The notes under the pieces: generated by a model
What the model was told of the DNA's origin: nothing
Database searches by the model: none
Seen by the model: only the letters and a program-made list of their open reading frames with translations
Made by a program: the position numbers and the translations under genes
Assembly (NCBI GenBank): GCA_024741835.1
Contig: JAENRP010000050.1
Location: forward strand, 84,330-148,329
Length of the DNA: 64,000 nucleotides
Direction of reading: 5' to 3'
Source of the DNA: Diplocarpon mali
Taxonomy: Eukaryota > Ascomycota > Leotiomycetes > Helotiales > Drepanopezizaceae
In this document: positions 10,831 to 21,543 of the stretch, in pieces
Numbering within the stretch: position 1 is the first letter of the stretch
Layout of the letters: the number at the start of each line of letters is the position of its first letter

Positions 10831-13800
10831 ATGGCCTTGAAACGACGAGATGTGATAATAGCTGGTGTCGCAGGTTTTGTCGCGTGGGGGTATGCCGTCA
10901 GCTGGCTGCCAGCGCTTCGCTGGGCCGGATACGCTTTCGTCGTAGGACTTGTGCTGCCTGTGCTGGGCTTGATCGCATTACTGGTGCGCACATCCAGAGG
11001 CAGCAGATATGGAGAGAGGAACTCGATTCGGCGCCCACCCGGCGTGGCTTTCCTGGCAGCGACCAGATGGAGGATCGAGACTGCGGCGCTGCGAACCAGA
11101 CAAGCCTACGAGAAGGAATCCCTCTATGCCGAATCTGCTCTTGTGTCCGACGCACTGGACGGGCTGTTGGAGCTGGTTATACGAGATTTTGTGAACTCCT
11201 GGTACGCGAATATCAGCAAGAACCCCGTCTTCACGAACGAAGTCGACAAGACGATCAGACTTGCGCTGGCCCGTCTGCGGGATGAGCTTACAGCGATCGA
11301 TATCACCGAGGTGGCAACGACACGGTTCGTGCCCATCTTGACGGCGCATTTCAGGGACTTCTACGAGGCAGAAAGGGCTATTCGGGGGAAAAATCTGAAT
11401 CGCAGCGTGACGGAGTCGGAAGAATTGGATCTGGCCATAGCTGCGAAGTACAGAGATGGAAAACTACACCCAGCGGCATCTCTGGCATACTCGGATACGA
11501 AACTTGTGCAACAGGAATATTTGCGGACATTGACAAAGGCCTTGCTCCCACGGCTGTTGCCAGAGACGGTTATTGCAAGTAGAGCAGTGGGTATCCTGAT
11601 CAATGAGCTGGTTGCCTGTGCTGTGCTTTGGCCGGTTATGCAGTTGGTGTCTGATCCAGATACTTGGAACCAGGTCATGGAGGGCTACGGACGATCGATG
11701 CTGCAGGATAGGTCCACGGTTCGAAGGCTTCGAGCTGCGCTGGATGAGCATGCTTCTCCAGCTCCTAGGTCAAAGCAGACAGCGTCTTTTCCCCGCCTCG
11801 CACCAGGGGATCACGAAAGGAGATTTGAGAAGTTCGTACGTGCTATTCGGAAAGTCAACAATTTGTCAGACGCCCGGAGATTCCGCAGTGAAGTGTCGAG
11901 TCAACTCAAGAGAGATGCTTTGAATGAGAGTATGGATCATGTCTATCTACGACGCTTAGAGTTTGGGAAGAAGGTCTTAGATCAAAGAGTTCAACAACTT
12001 GTCGCTGGTGGTGGTGGTGAGCGACAAGCCGCGCCTCAAGAAAATCTAAGCAATGGAGCGCAGGTTCCAAAACTTGAAAATGCTTCTCTTGTAGATCTTC
12101 TGCATGATCCATCCGGACTTTCTTATTTCATGGAATACATGGATAGACAGAAACTCATGTCCATGGTTCAGTTCTGGATTGTCGTCGACGGGTTCCGTAA
12201 TCCTCTGGAAGACGACGTCGCTGAGGATGATGAGATTCCGACAACTATTGCTCCCTGGATGGATGCTGACCGGAACGATCTTGCGCAAATAAATGAAGCG
12301 TATCTTTCAAAGCCTGAACTGAAAGTTCCCGAGACGTCGAAGCGACTTGTACAGGAGTTTCTGAAAGCGGGCAAAGGTGCAACACCTCAGCAATACTTCC
12401 TAGCCCGGAGGGCAATATTACGGGCTCAGACTTCCGCTCTAGAAATCATGCAAGATCGACACTTTCAGAATTTCAAGAAGTCGGACTTATTCTACAAATG
12501 TTTAACATCGCAAGAGGCTATGAAGAATATAGCTTCTCCTGTCTCGCCCATGGCCTGCTCGAGACTTGAATCTGGACACCAGCCAAGTATACCAGTTCGT
12601 TCTGCTTCGTCTCAAGTCCTGGCTACGAAGCCAGCTCCCCTTCATAGGGTGCCTGCCAAGCTCGTTCCAAGAAGAGGTAACATGCGTAGACAAGTCGCGT
12701 CATCTGTTGATATGCATACTGTGAAGGATGGAAATGGTATTTCGTCAGTGAATCCAATCACTGCAACAAGAGGGTCGTTTGACGGATCATCGCCGCTTTT
12801 GGATGATGAAGACGTGGGTAGCGAAGCAATGGCCAACTCGGTTCACAGTCTTGACCATGATGTTGAAAGCAACGTACCGGAACCTAATGTCGTCCAGGCT
12901 ATGGAGGCCGCGTTGAACAATATTATGGAAGACAAGCCTAATAATGACGATCTCCGGAAGTCGCTCTTTGGGGACGATTACCCTCTTGAGTCTCCTAATC
13001 CTAGCCTGCTTTCGCCTGGGAACAGATCGACCAGAAGTTCCATAGATCACAAGCGAGCAGATTTGTTCGGAGACAAGCCGGATAAGGTCGAACGAGCAGA
13101 TCTTTTTGGAGATAAGCTAAGCAAGTCCGGTCTATTGGAGAGCACCGAGAAACCAAGTATTGCATCTCTAGGTCTGGTCAATACGTCTTCTAGAATCGGG
13201 GTATTCACAGACGATGATTTATTCCCCGACGAGGAGAAGTTCATTTCAGACGAGCATGATGATCCGGAGGATGATAGAGACAAGGATGATGATGACGAGG
13301 TTCATGAAGCTGCGCCAGGAGATTTGGGGTTAGCTGAGGCTATTTCAGCTCTGACTACTGATATCGACCGACTCGTAGCTCAAGACGCGGTTGTCGATTC
13401 TCTGACACGAAAAGCTGAACTGACCAACAATAATGCAGAATTGCGGATTCTGAAAAAGTCTAAAGCTAGTTTACAGCGAGAGATCCGGCGAAAAGAGCTC
13501 CAGCGGCAGCAGTATGTTATTCAGGAAAGTGATAATAGCCTGTACGGCCGGTCAACTATCAAGATCAGATCAATAATGGTAGGCAAAGAGGAAGACGGGA
13601 GGGAGTACGCTCTCTACGTTGTTGAAGTGCAACGCAAGGCAGGAGAGCAGATGCCCGCTGCTACGTGGACAATCACACGCCGATATAGCGAGTTCCACTA
13701 CCTGCATCAACGCCTCCGGGTGAAGTACCCGTCAGTCCGGAATCTCGACTTCCCCCGCCGGCGGATGGTAATGAAGCTCCAAAGCGATTTCCTCCACAAA

Positions 13801-14720
13801 CGCCGCCTAGCTCTGGAAAACTATCTTCGCGAAATTCTCCTCCTCCCAGATGTCTGCCGTAGCCGAGATCTCCGCGCCTTTCTCTCCCAAAGCTCCATCG
13901 CGCCAGGCCTTGACAGGCCCCTCGACAACGACGACAGCAAAAAAGACATCATGACGCGCTTCTACAATTCGGTCCAGGACGGCATGGAAGAAATCCTCGG
14001 CAACATCCCGGTGCTGGACCAGCTCTCCGTCGCAGGTCAGAACCTGCTTTCGGCTGCTACTAGCCAGCTCGTCACCATGCCGACAACTATTGGCGACGAC
14101 CCGCTCACAGTCGCCGAAGCGGAGGCCGAACTCGCGGCTTTCGAAGACCGCGAGTTGGAACCTTTCGTAAAACCCATTTGCGACATCTTCCTTGAGGTTT
14201 TTGAGCTCAACCGTGGGAACAACTGGCTGCGTGGTCGCGCTGTCGTCGTGGTGCTGCATCAGCTCCTTGGCGGCACGATCGAACGTAAAGTCCGCGACAG
14301 TGTCAAGGGCTTTGTGTCGGAAGACGCGATAGTCAAGTATATCACTCTCCTGCGAGACTCGATGTGGCCGGGCGGTATCAAGAAGCAAGAGGGCACGCCG
14401 AGGACGCTGCTAGAGAAGGGCAAGAGTCGCACGGAGGCGAGTCTTATGCTTGCAACGCTTGTTCCTGAACTAGTGGCGAGTGTGGTGGGCCGGGTGAATG
14501 CGCAGGCGGCAAGTAGGAGGATTTTCGCGGCGTTTAATAATCCTAGGTTGAAGTATGTTATCCTCCCGCATTCTCTCCCCTTTCTATGCTTCCATGTCCA
14601 CCCTCTCTCACTTTCGTCTTTGGAGGAGCAAGTTACTGAATGAATGAAAACAGCGCACACCTCGCCTTCACCCTGCTAGACGAGATAATCGATGTAGTAT
14701 TCGGCAACATCCGCCCGTAG
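10831..14720 (+). CDS. MDM1: Mdm1-type sorting nexin (PXA-RGS-PX-nexin C)
   Basis: Exons 10831-14552 and 14654-14720 encode about 1262 residues. Two hydrophobic helices lie at roughly residues 8-26 and 28-52, which should anchor the protein in the ER. They are followed by a PXA domain (about 100-290), an RGS-like domain (about 417-563, with SYFMEYMDRQKLMSMVQFW), an acidic linker with repeated DLFGDK motifs, a PX domain (about 913-1022, with RRYSEFHYLHQRL) and a nexin-C domain to the end. This order is that of yeast Mdm1 and animal SNX13/14/25, which tether ER to vacuole, lysosome or lipid droplets through phosphoinositide binding. The 101-bp terminal intron splits an asparagine codon; without it the nexin-C end would be lost. 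The ATG at 10831 was chosen because it directly precedes the membrane helices. Confidence 0.92.
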
Positions 14721-15750
14721 GAGTAGGAAGAAGTAAGAGTAGAACAGCATATCCCGGTTAGCACAGGCGTTCGGGTTGGAGATTCGCATGCATTTGACGG
14801 CGTTGTTGTCTGGGCTCGGTCCGGCTCGGTTTGCTTAGATAGATGGGCTCCGTGGTAGAAAATATGGAGCAGTGCTTTCCATCTCGCGTTGACTCTGCTG
14901 CTGGTGCATGTAGAGTTTGATAGGTTCTCTGATCGGGTGGTATCCTGCAAAGAGATTCTCCAGTTGTTTGATCTTACTATAATACCGTGAAGACTCAATG
15001 GCAGCCGTCTAAATGTTGCTGTGACGCTGGTGACAGGTGATATCTGATCTTTCAAAGCAGCTGAAATCCAGCGGGTTCTAGGATACGCGCGGCAATGCTT
15101 ATGTCGGCGGTCTCGTTACTAAGGATAGGCAGCTAGCTATATGCTGGCCAGCAGGCGAACGACTCGTGTTAACGTCTCGATATCAACTTCATACCTTAGC
15201 ACCTTTGACACTTCAAGATGTTGCCCTGACACACTTACGTGCTTCGCTTGCAGGCGAGGGGGAGAAAAGCAAGAGAAAATCAAACATGCCGTTTGCAGTT
15301 GGTTTCACGCAACCGTCCATGATAAAACCATGCTCAGAAGCCCAGTCAAACGCGAGACGAGATCGTAGGGGGTGAAGAGGGAGCCGGAGTTATAGACTGC
15401 TAGCATTTATCTACTTTGTCAGGCGTAGAGTGTTAGCATCTCGGGTCTCGATGTGGGGAGTACAGAGGTTAGGCTGTACGGCTGGCTGGTCATCTTCTCT
15501 CTCGGCTGCTCACCGACGGTGAGATCATGGCAGGAGAAGACGCTTCGCTCTCTCGTTTGCTCTACACGTCGGCATTGGCTTCGAATAGCCACGGCTACTA
15601 ACGAGCTTGCTCTTGGAAGTTTGGTAGAGCGATGCAGATGTGTTCCTGATCCTGTAGGGACAGGACCGGTCTTGGAACGGGTACAGACTGAGCGGATTCT
15701 GGTGCAAAGAATCTGGTGTGCTTGAATACTATCACGGCTTTGATGTGGGC

Positions 15751-15802
15751 TTCTGTCTCTCTCTCTTTCTCTCCCCTCCCCCTCTCCCCCTTTTTTTTCC
15801 CC
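15751..15802 (+). repeat. Pyrimidine-rich tract
   Basis: About 50 bases of almost pure C and T, starting as a CT microsatellite and ending in C-runs and T8. Confidence 0.8.
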
Positions 15803-16518
15803 TGTGCTCTATATTGACAGGTGGGATAAGAGCAAGCAGCCTTCAAAGTGAAGATCAAGAAGTGAGTGGTTAGTATGTCTCTCAAGGATTGGATACTGTC
15901 GTAGGGCCAACTCATGTGTTTATATGGTAGTCCTTACTCATTGGACATTAGGGTTAGCTTAGGAGAAGCAGGACGGTATGGCTAGGTAATACACACTTAA
16001 TACCAGCACTGTTCGTGTAGTTGGAATGCCTCACTTTGAGATTGAGGCTGGTACGTCTTGATGTTGTAATTGGTAGTAAAATACTGCATCGAAGCCTTTA
16101 AGTACAAGGCTAGGGCTCTGACTTTGGCGATTTAATCGATAAAGATCGTCTGTATAGTCACAAGACAAGCCATATGGACACAAATTTCACCTGCTCTTCA
16201 TTAAAGAAATACTCAGGCTGGCTCCAGTAGGAAACGAGTATCGATCTGGAAGCCAGGGTTAGGGCATGAAAAACAAACTACCTGATTGAGCCGTGAAGAC
16301 ATGTTTCCTGCTCGCTGCAAAGATCTTTGTAGACGTAGCAACTCAATACGTCTATCAACAAACAAGATCAGATCGTTTTGCGTCTAAGCGAGCACTGCTA
16401 CTTCCACTTGATGCACTCCGAGTTCGGCCTGCGCCCGCACTAAATGCAAAACACCTCCCAAGGCAAAGAAACGTGGGACAGGGATAAGAAAAAAAAGAGA
16501 TTCATGAATTGGTATAAA

Positions 16519-16657
16519 GGTCGCTATAGGAATCGAACCAATATCCCCAGAATTTGAAACCCATTGGTAATCAGAATCTGATGTGCTCTGTATGTTGTTA
16601 GTTCATAATTTCTGGAGTCATTACTATGATCACTTACAACCATTACACCAAGCAACC
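16519..16657 (-). tRNA. tRNA-Gln(CUG), interrupted twice; possibly a pseudogene
   Basis: On the minus strand the acceptor arms GGTTGCT (16657-16651) and AGCGACC (16525-16519) pair over seven positions with one G-U. The A-box region TGGTGTAATGGTT and a perfect B box GGTTCGATTCC are present. Bases 16637-16588 interrupt the D-loop between GGTT and AGCAC. This 50-bp insert begins GTAAGT, contains AACTAAC and ends TACAG, and removing it restores a normal Gln D-arm. The anticodon CTG is at 16574-16572. After A37 an 18-base insert (16570-16553) occupies the standard tRNA-intron position; removing it gives the anticodon stem TCAGA/TCTGG. The mature length would be 71 bases. The T-stem ATTGG/CCTAT has one T-T mismatch. 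A T8 tract about 25 bases downstream could terminate Pol III. The tRNA identity is well supported; function is not. Confidence 0.7.
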
Positions 16658-17598
16658 ATTCGGATGACGTCTTTCTTGCGTTTGACATATATAATTGTAT
16701 TGCAGCTTGACGGCGCACTCATCAGGCCTTCAAAGGCTGCATCTAGGTTGTTTTGGACAGAACCAAAGAGTCGCATTCTGGGATGAATTCCATGTTTCGT
16801 CTGCATATGCTCTTGAAAATGTGATTTGAAAATCACTTTACTACTTAATCAACAACAGACGTATTAATGCATCTCGTTGGTTAGCTCTTGCAATTGTCCT
16901 GCCACTTGGTCGTGACTTGACTATGATAGGAATGTACCTCAATCTAGCGAGAATTTGTGAAATAAATAAAAAACCAACCAAACCAAAATAAAAGAGAGCT
17001 TGTTGCGCAACAACCACTTGCATACGTGATCAATTCACGTCTTCAGACCAGACTCCTTGTCCATACTGCATCTGGGTTCCGAGATATTCTTAACTTCAGC
17101 GAGCATTAAACCTTACTTTGTCTGTTCAACACCGCCCTGGTAGAAGAATCATGGATCTCGTGGACACTGACTGAGTTACGAATCAATTGTTGCCATGCTA
17201 GTAGCAATGTAAATGGCAGAATACAGAGCATTGCTTTTGCAACGATTCCTCTCAAAACACACCTCACTTCCTAAGAAACCCGGCGCCCATACCCGCTCCA
17301 TCGCATTCGGACTCGCCAAACTTCCATCCCACCACTGTTTCTCTCTACGCTTCCAACAGTTCTCTGCCTCAACAAGTTGCTCTCACCAGCACCAATAATA
17401 TACGCAGCCACTTCTTCAAGATGAAACCATCATTATCGAGAATTGAGGCCGTTGGAATGAGCCCGGTCTCCGGTCTTGACGCGTAGTTTATCCTAACTCC
17501 GAGCCATACTAGAAAGACCGACGCGGTCAACGTCTACCTTCAGCTCTATAGTACAGTACATATCTCTCTCTCACCCCCCCTCTCCATTTCTTCCATCA

Positions 17599-18934
17599 AT
17601 GCGCACCTTCTTCCGTTCTCTCCTCCGGCGCCGCCCAATATACGCCCAGAGAACGGTATCGCGAACCATGTCTTCTACTGGTGGCATCACAGCCGCTCTA
17701 TACGCCTGTTCCATGAGCCCGCCCTCCGCAACGGGCGCCGTGCCAGAAGACTCAACTGCAAAGGCACATCATCTGAAAGATGGGAGGGGCTTCACGAATC
17801 CCTGGCCCAGCTGGCGGGAGATGAACGGGCTCGAGATTGGCGCCGCGATGGCCTGGTACCCTCAACTCACCCCGCCCAAGCTCTATCCTATTCTAAAAGC
17901 GAGAACACAGGCGCAGAATAACCGGCACCCTCAAGTTCCCCGACACCACGCCCCCAACCGTGACAGTCACAGAGCCGACCTTCCTCCCCTCCCGAACAGC
18001 CGCCACCTCCCTGCGCGCAACCTGGCTCGGGCACGCCTGTTACTATGTCGAGTACCCGTCCGGTCTGCGCGTGCTTTTCGACCCCGTCTTCGAAGAGCGC
18101 TGCAGCCCCTTCTCCTGGCTGGGCCCGAGGCGCTACACCCCCGTGCCGTGCCACATAAAGGATATGCCCGTCGTTGACTTGGTCGTGATCTCGCACTCGC
18201 ACTACGACCACCTTTCCCACGAGACCGTGCTCCAGCTGCACAAGCAGCATCCGGAGGTGCGCTTCCTCGTCGGACTAGGACTGAAGAAGTGGTTCCGTGA
18301 GTCCGGGATCGACAATGTAGAGGAGCTGGATTGGTGGGAGAGTGTGGATGTTACGCTGAGTCCGGACGCGGAGGAGAAGATCTCGTTAACCAGCGCTGCG
18401 GAGCCCACGAAGCCTGCGAACGGCAGTATCACAGCACGTGTCTCGTGTCTACCATGCCAGCACACCTCGGCACGAACAGCCTTCGACAAGGGACACACTC
18501 TATGGGCTTCCTGGGCAGTAGAGTCCGGCGGGAAGAACGTCTGGTTCGGCGGCGACACGGGGTACCGCGCTGTGCCCGAACTGCCCGAGGGCGAGGACGA
18601 CTATGGCGAGAAGTATAGCGATCTGCCGTATTGTCCGGCTTTCAAGCAGATTGGGGAGTTGCGAGGCCCCTTTGATCTGGGGCTTATTCCTATCGGGGCG
18701 TATGATCCGAGGTATATCATGAGCCCGATGCATGCGAACCCGTTCGACAGCGTGAACATATTCCTGGATACCAAGTGCAAACGGGCCATGGGGATTCATT
18801 GGGGGACGTGGGTTCTGACAACTGAAGATGTATTGGAACCCCCGGTTTTGCTGAAGCAAGCAATGAAACAAAAGGGGTTACCGGAAATCGGGGTCTTTGA
18901 TGTATGTGATATTGGGGAAAGCAGGGAGTTTTGA
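17599..18934 (+). CDS. NAPE-PLD-like metallo-beta-lactamase hydrolase (Fmp30-like)
   Basis: Exons 17599-17855 and 17911-18934 encode 426 residues. The 55-bp intron (GTACCC donor, ACACAG acceptor) is needed to join two frames and splits a tryptophan codon. The metal-binding signature HSHYDH falls at about residues 181-186 after [18 protein letters not shown], and GGDTGY and IHWGTW follow, as in N-acyl-phosphatidylethanolamine phospholipase D and yeast Fmp30. The family releases N-acylethanolamines from membrane phospholipids; the mitochondrial Fmp30 also affects cardiolipin balance. The N-terminus is rich in arginine and serine with few acidic residues, consistent with mitochondrial import. 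The ATG at 17599 is the first in frame; an alternative start at MSSTGG (about residue 24) is possible. Confidence 0.87.
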
Positions 18935-19332
18935 ACCATCTCAAGATTAGTGCTGGTATCACATAGCATCTTGGTCACCGAAAAATAATTGCAGAGGCAA
19001 GTAGCGAGTTCATCACTGGTGAAAGACGGCAAAGTACTTGGCAACTTTTCTCTGATGTACATGTTGACGAATCGATCATGATTGTGACCTATCACTCATA
19101 CTGTACACTCTCCCCACCACCTATGCTTTTTACCAGAGAAGGCTGAAACTATGAAAAGGAATTTGAAAGCGAGACGTTATTGTCAGAAAATTCGTGTATC
19201 CACGTCAGAATCATTCCCGATACGTCTTCGAGTAATTGGAACCTAGGTATTCAACATCATTCATGTGAATCGTCTCAGTAGAGTTGAATCTGTGACGTGT
19301 CAATACAATATCCGTCTGATGCGCCAGCAAAA
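18935..19332. other. Convergent 3' spacer
   Basis: This is a 398-bp space between the 3' ends of the NAPE-PLD-like gene and the SR-protein gene. No other feature was recognised. Confidence 0.6.
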
Positions 19333-20880
19333 TTACCAGTAACGGCGCGCTGGTCTCTCGTAATCATACGGAGCATCTCTTGGAGGATAGTCTCTTGGTG
19401 GAGGACGATCATAAGGAGCTCTACCATTGACATAAGGGTCAGGTGGGTAATCACGGCGGTACGGATCCTCGAACCGGCCACGGGGAGGTGGATAGTCGTC
19501 AATCGGTCCACGAGCCCTCGGGGGAGAACGGTATCCACGACGATCGTCCTCATAGTAGCCCCCACGGCGGGGAGGGCTTCTATCACGGTAAGCATGCGGC
19601 CGAGGGCTGTATCCGCGGGAAGGGCCACGTCGGTCGTAATCATCACCGGGGTGAGCACGGCGGGGAGCTGGGGATCGGGATCGTGCACGGTCACGGGGAA
19701 TATCCGGTTGAGTCTATGATAATTAGCCAGGTCCAGGGTTGGCGACAGAGAACATACATCAGCGATACAAGTGACACGAACTCCCTTGAACTCACGGCCG
19801 TCAAGCTTCTCTACTGCTGCCTTAAGATCTGCAGCAGTTTCAAACTCAACGAAGCTCCTGTCTTGGATCAGTCGAGGTCCACATCAATAGGAAATAATAA
19901 CCGACCCCTTGCCATCCCGGTCCCGACCAGTCTCGGAATAGACGACATCGAGGCTGGATTGGCGAGCGAAGTCTTTCAGGTCCTATATCCAGATCCATGT
20001 AAGTCGTTGTCCTGGTAGGTTGGTGCACAAACGCCAGGTGATTGTTGCCATCCAAACAGTGCCGATGAACCGGTCCAACGGGTTGTCCATCCCGTGCAAG
20101 TGATCGCTTTCCAGATGCAAGGCAGGCAGTCAAAGAGCAGAGAGAAGTCGACACAAGATAAGAAAGGCCAGATACAGGGAGAGATGTCCATCAAGTCCTA
20201 AGCTGCTCAAGCAAATGCACTAGCACACCTGCAACGGTATTGATCGCCCAACAGGGCATGATGCTGGCCGGGACCAGCACTATTCTGCCGGAATTCTGTA
20301 ATACGAAGGCGTCCACAATCATGTCCTTCAGAGTCCAAATAGCAATATTTGTTGAGATCCAAGAGTCCGGGAGAATGAACAGGGGTAACAGACCTGCCAG
20401 CTGGTCTCACCTGGAAGTCCAGAGATTTGCATGCGATGAGGGGTACGTCTAGGACGCGGAGCAATGCGCTCCGTGGCGGCAAAGGTATCGCGGGCGCGCG
20501 TACCACGAGCAAACTGGACGGTCAAGCGCTCGCCCATGAAGTCTGAGCCATGGAAGGCTACGCGAAGCATAAGTCATTGTGTGATCAACCTTGGAGGTGT
20601 TGATACGGCCATACCGGGAACCACATCACGGGCATCCATCGCATCTTTGTATTCGATGAATCCGAATCCATTCATGAGTTTGATCTCGGTGATTTCTCCG
20701 GTGCCATGGGTATTGAAGTGCGCCTCTACATCGGCCTTGGTGGCTGTCGTGAATGAATTAGCATGATACCACTGAAAGAACCTGTCGTAGCGCGTTGTCG
20801 CAGATGCAGTCGCAGAGGTAGTGCTCACCATTGCGAGGCAGATTGCCCAAGTAGAGCCTGGTGGATGACACCTCAGTCAT
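19333..20880 (-). CDS. SR splicing factor, SRSF1/Srp2 type
   Basis: Six exons (20880-20829, 20743-20615, 20557-20394, 19982-19906, 19857-19758, 19713-19333) encode 300 residues. RRM1 begins STRLYLGNLPRNATKADVE and contains the RNP-1 block NGFGFIEYKD. The second RRM is of the pseudo-RRM class, recognised by SWQDLKD just after RMQISGLPGET. The tail is rich in RS, RR, Y and P, ending APYDYERPARRYW. This is the architecture of animal SRSF1 and S. pombe Srp2, which bind exonic enhancers and recruit spliceosome components. The third intron is 411 bp, far longer than others here, and falls between SWQ and DLKD. Long introns in SR genes often serve in autoregulation, which is an inference in this case. 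All exon joins keep frame. Confidence 0.88.
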
Positions 20881-21543
20881 GGTGATATTGTTGTCGCGCT
20901 GAGATGCTCAACAAGTTGTATAGGGGAGGTTGGAGAGAGGGGGTGGAGGAGGAGAAACGACACGGATTGATTTATTGTAGTCGTTTGTCGCTGAGTCGCG
21001 GGTCGCTCTGGTGAGATGAAGAGCTAGACCAGATCGCTTTTCAAATAAAGAAAGGCGGTGCAGGTGATTGCGATCTTTTGCGATGCGACACGCAGATAGT
21101 GTAGAACTTGCCCAGGTAGTAAAAAGATGCAGCGGGTGGGAGTGCGAGGAGGAAATATTGGGGTGGCCATAGTACCAGAGTCACGTGTAGAGGTGGGTCC
21201 GAGTTGAGGTCGAGTTCTCGTCGGGGTCCGTCTTGTAGTCTTGAAATCGCTTGCTCTCTGTTTACTCATGCGGCCAAGGATTCAAAGGATTGGGGAGACA
21301 TAACGTGAATCAGAGACGGCGCAGAGGCCTCTTTTATGTAGGCTGCTGTGATTTAGAGTCCACGCGACATGTGGCCTACTATGATGTTTATTTTATTTAA
21401 TGCTCGGTAAGGTACCTTGTCCTCCAATCCACAACTCCGCCCCCTCCGACCAGGTATCTCGAATAGAAACAAGCTCCAGCTCCGACACCGGATCGTCTCC
21501 AGGTATCCCCCAGACAAGTAAAAACACCAACGAAACAAAGCTT
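20881..21543. other. SR-gene promoter and NDC80 3' flank
   Basis: This 663-bp space lies between two minus-strand genes. It should include the SR-gene promoter and leader and the NDC80 3' untranslated region. No gene was recognised. Confidence 0.5.

Larger units (their letters stand above)
14721..17598. other. 2.9-kb region without a protein gene
   Basis: No open frame here has the length or composition of a gene. The region holds a pyrimidine tract at 15751-15802 and the interrupted tRNA-Gln gene at 16519-16657 described separately. Composition is near the window average. It may include 3' and 5' untranslated sequence of the flanking genes. Confidence 0.5.

Noticed and set aside
20207..20512. 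Extra coding exon inside the long SR-gene intron
   Set aside because: The frames there do not join either RRM half in phase, and the SWQ-DLKD join is complete without them.
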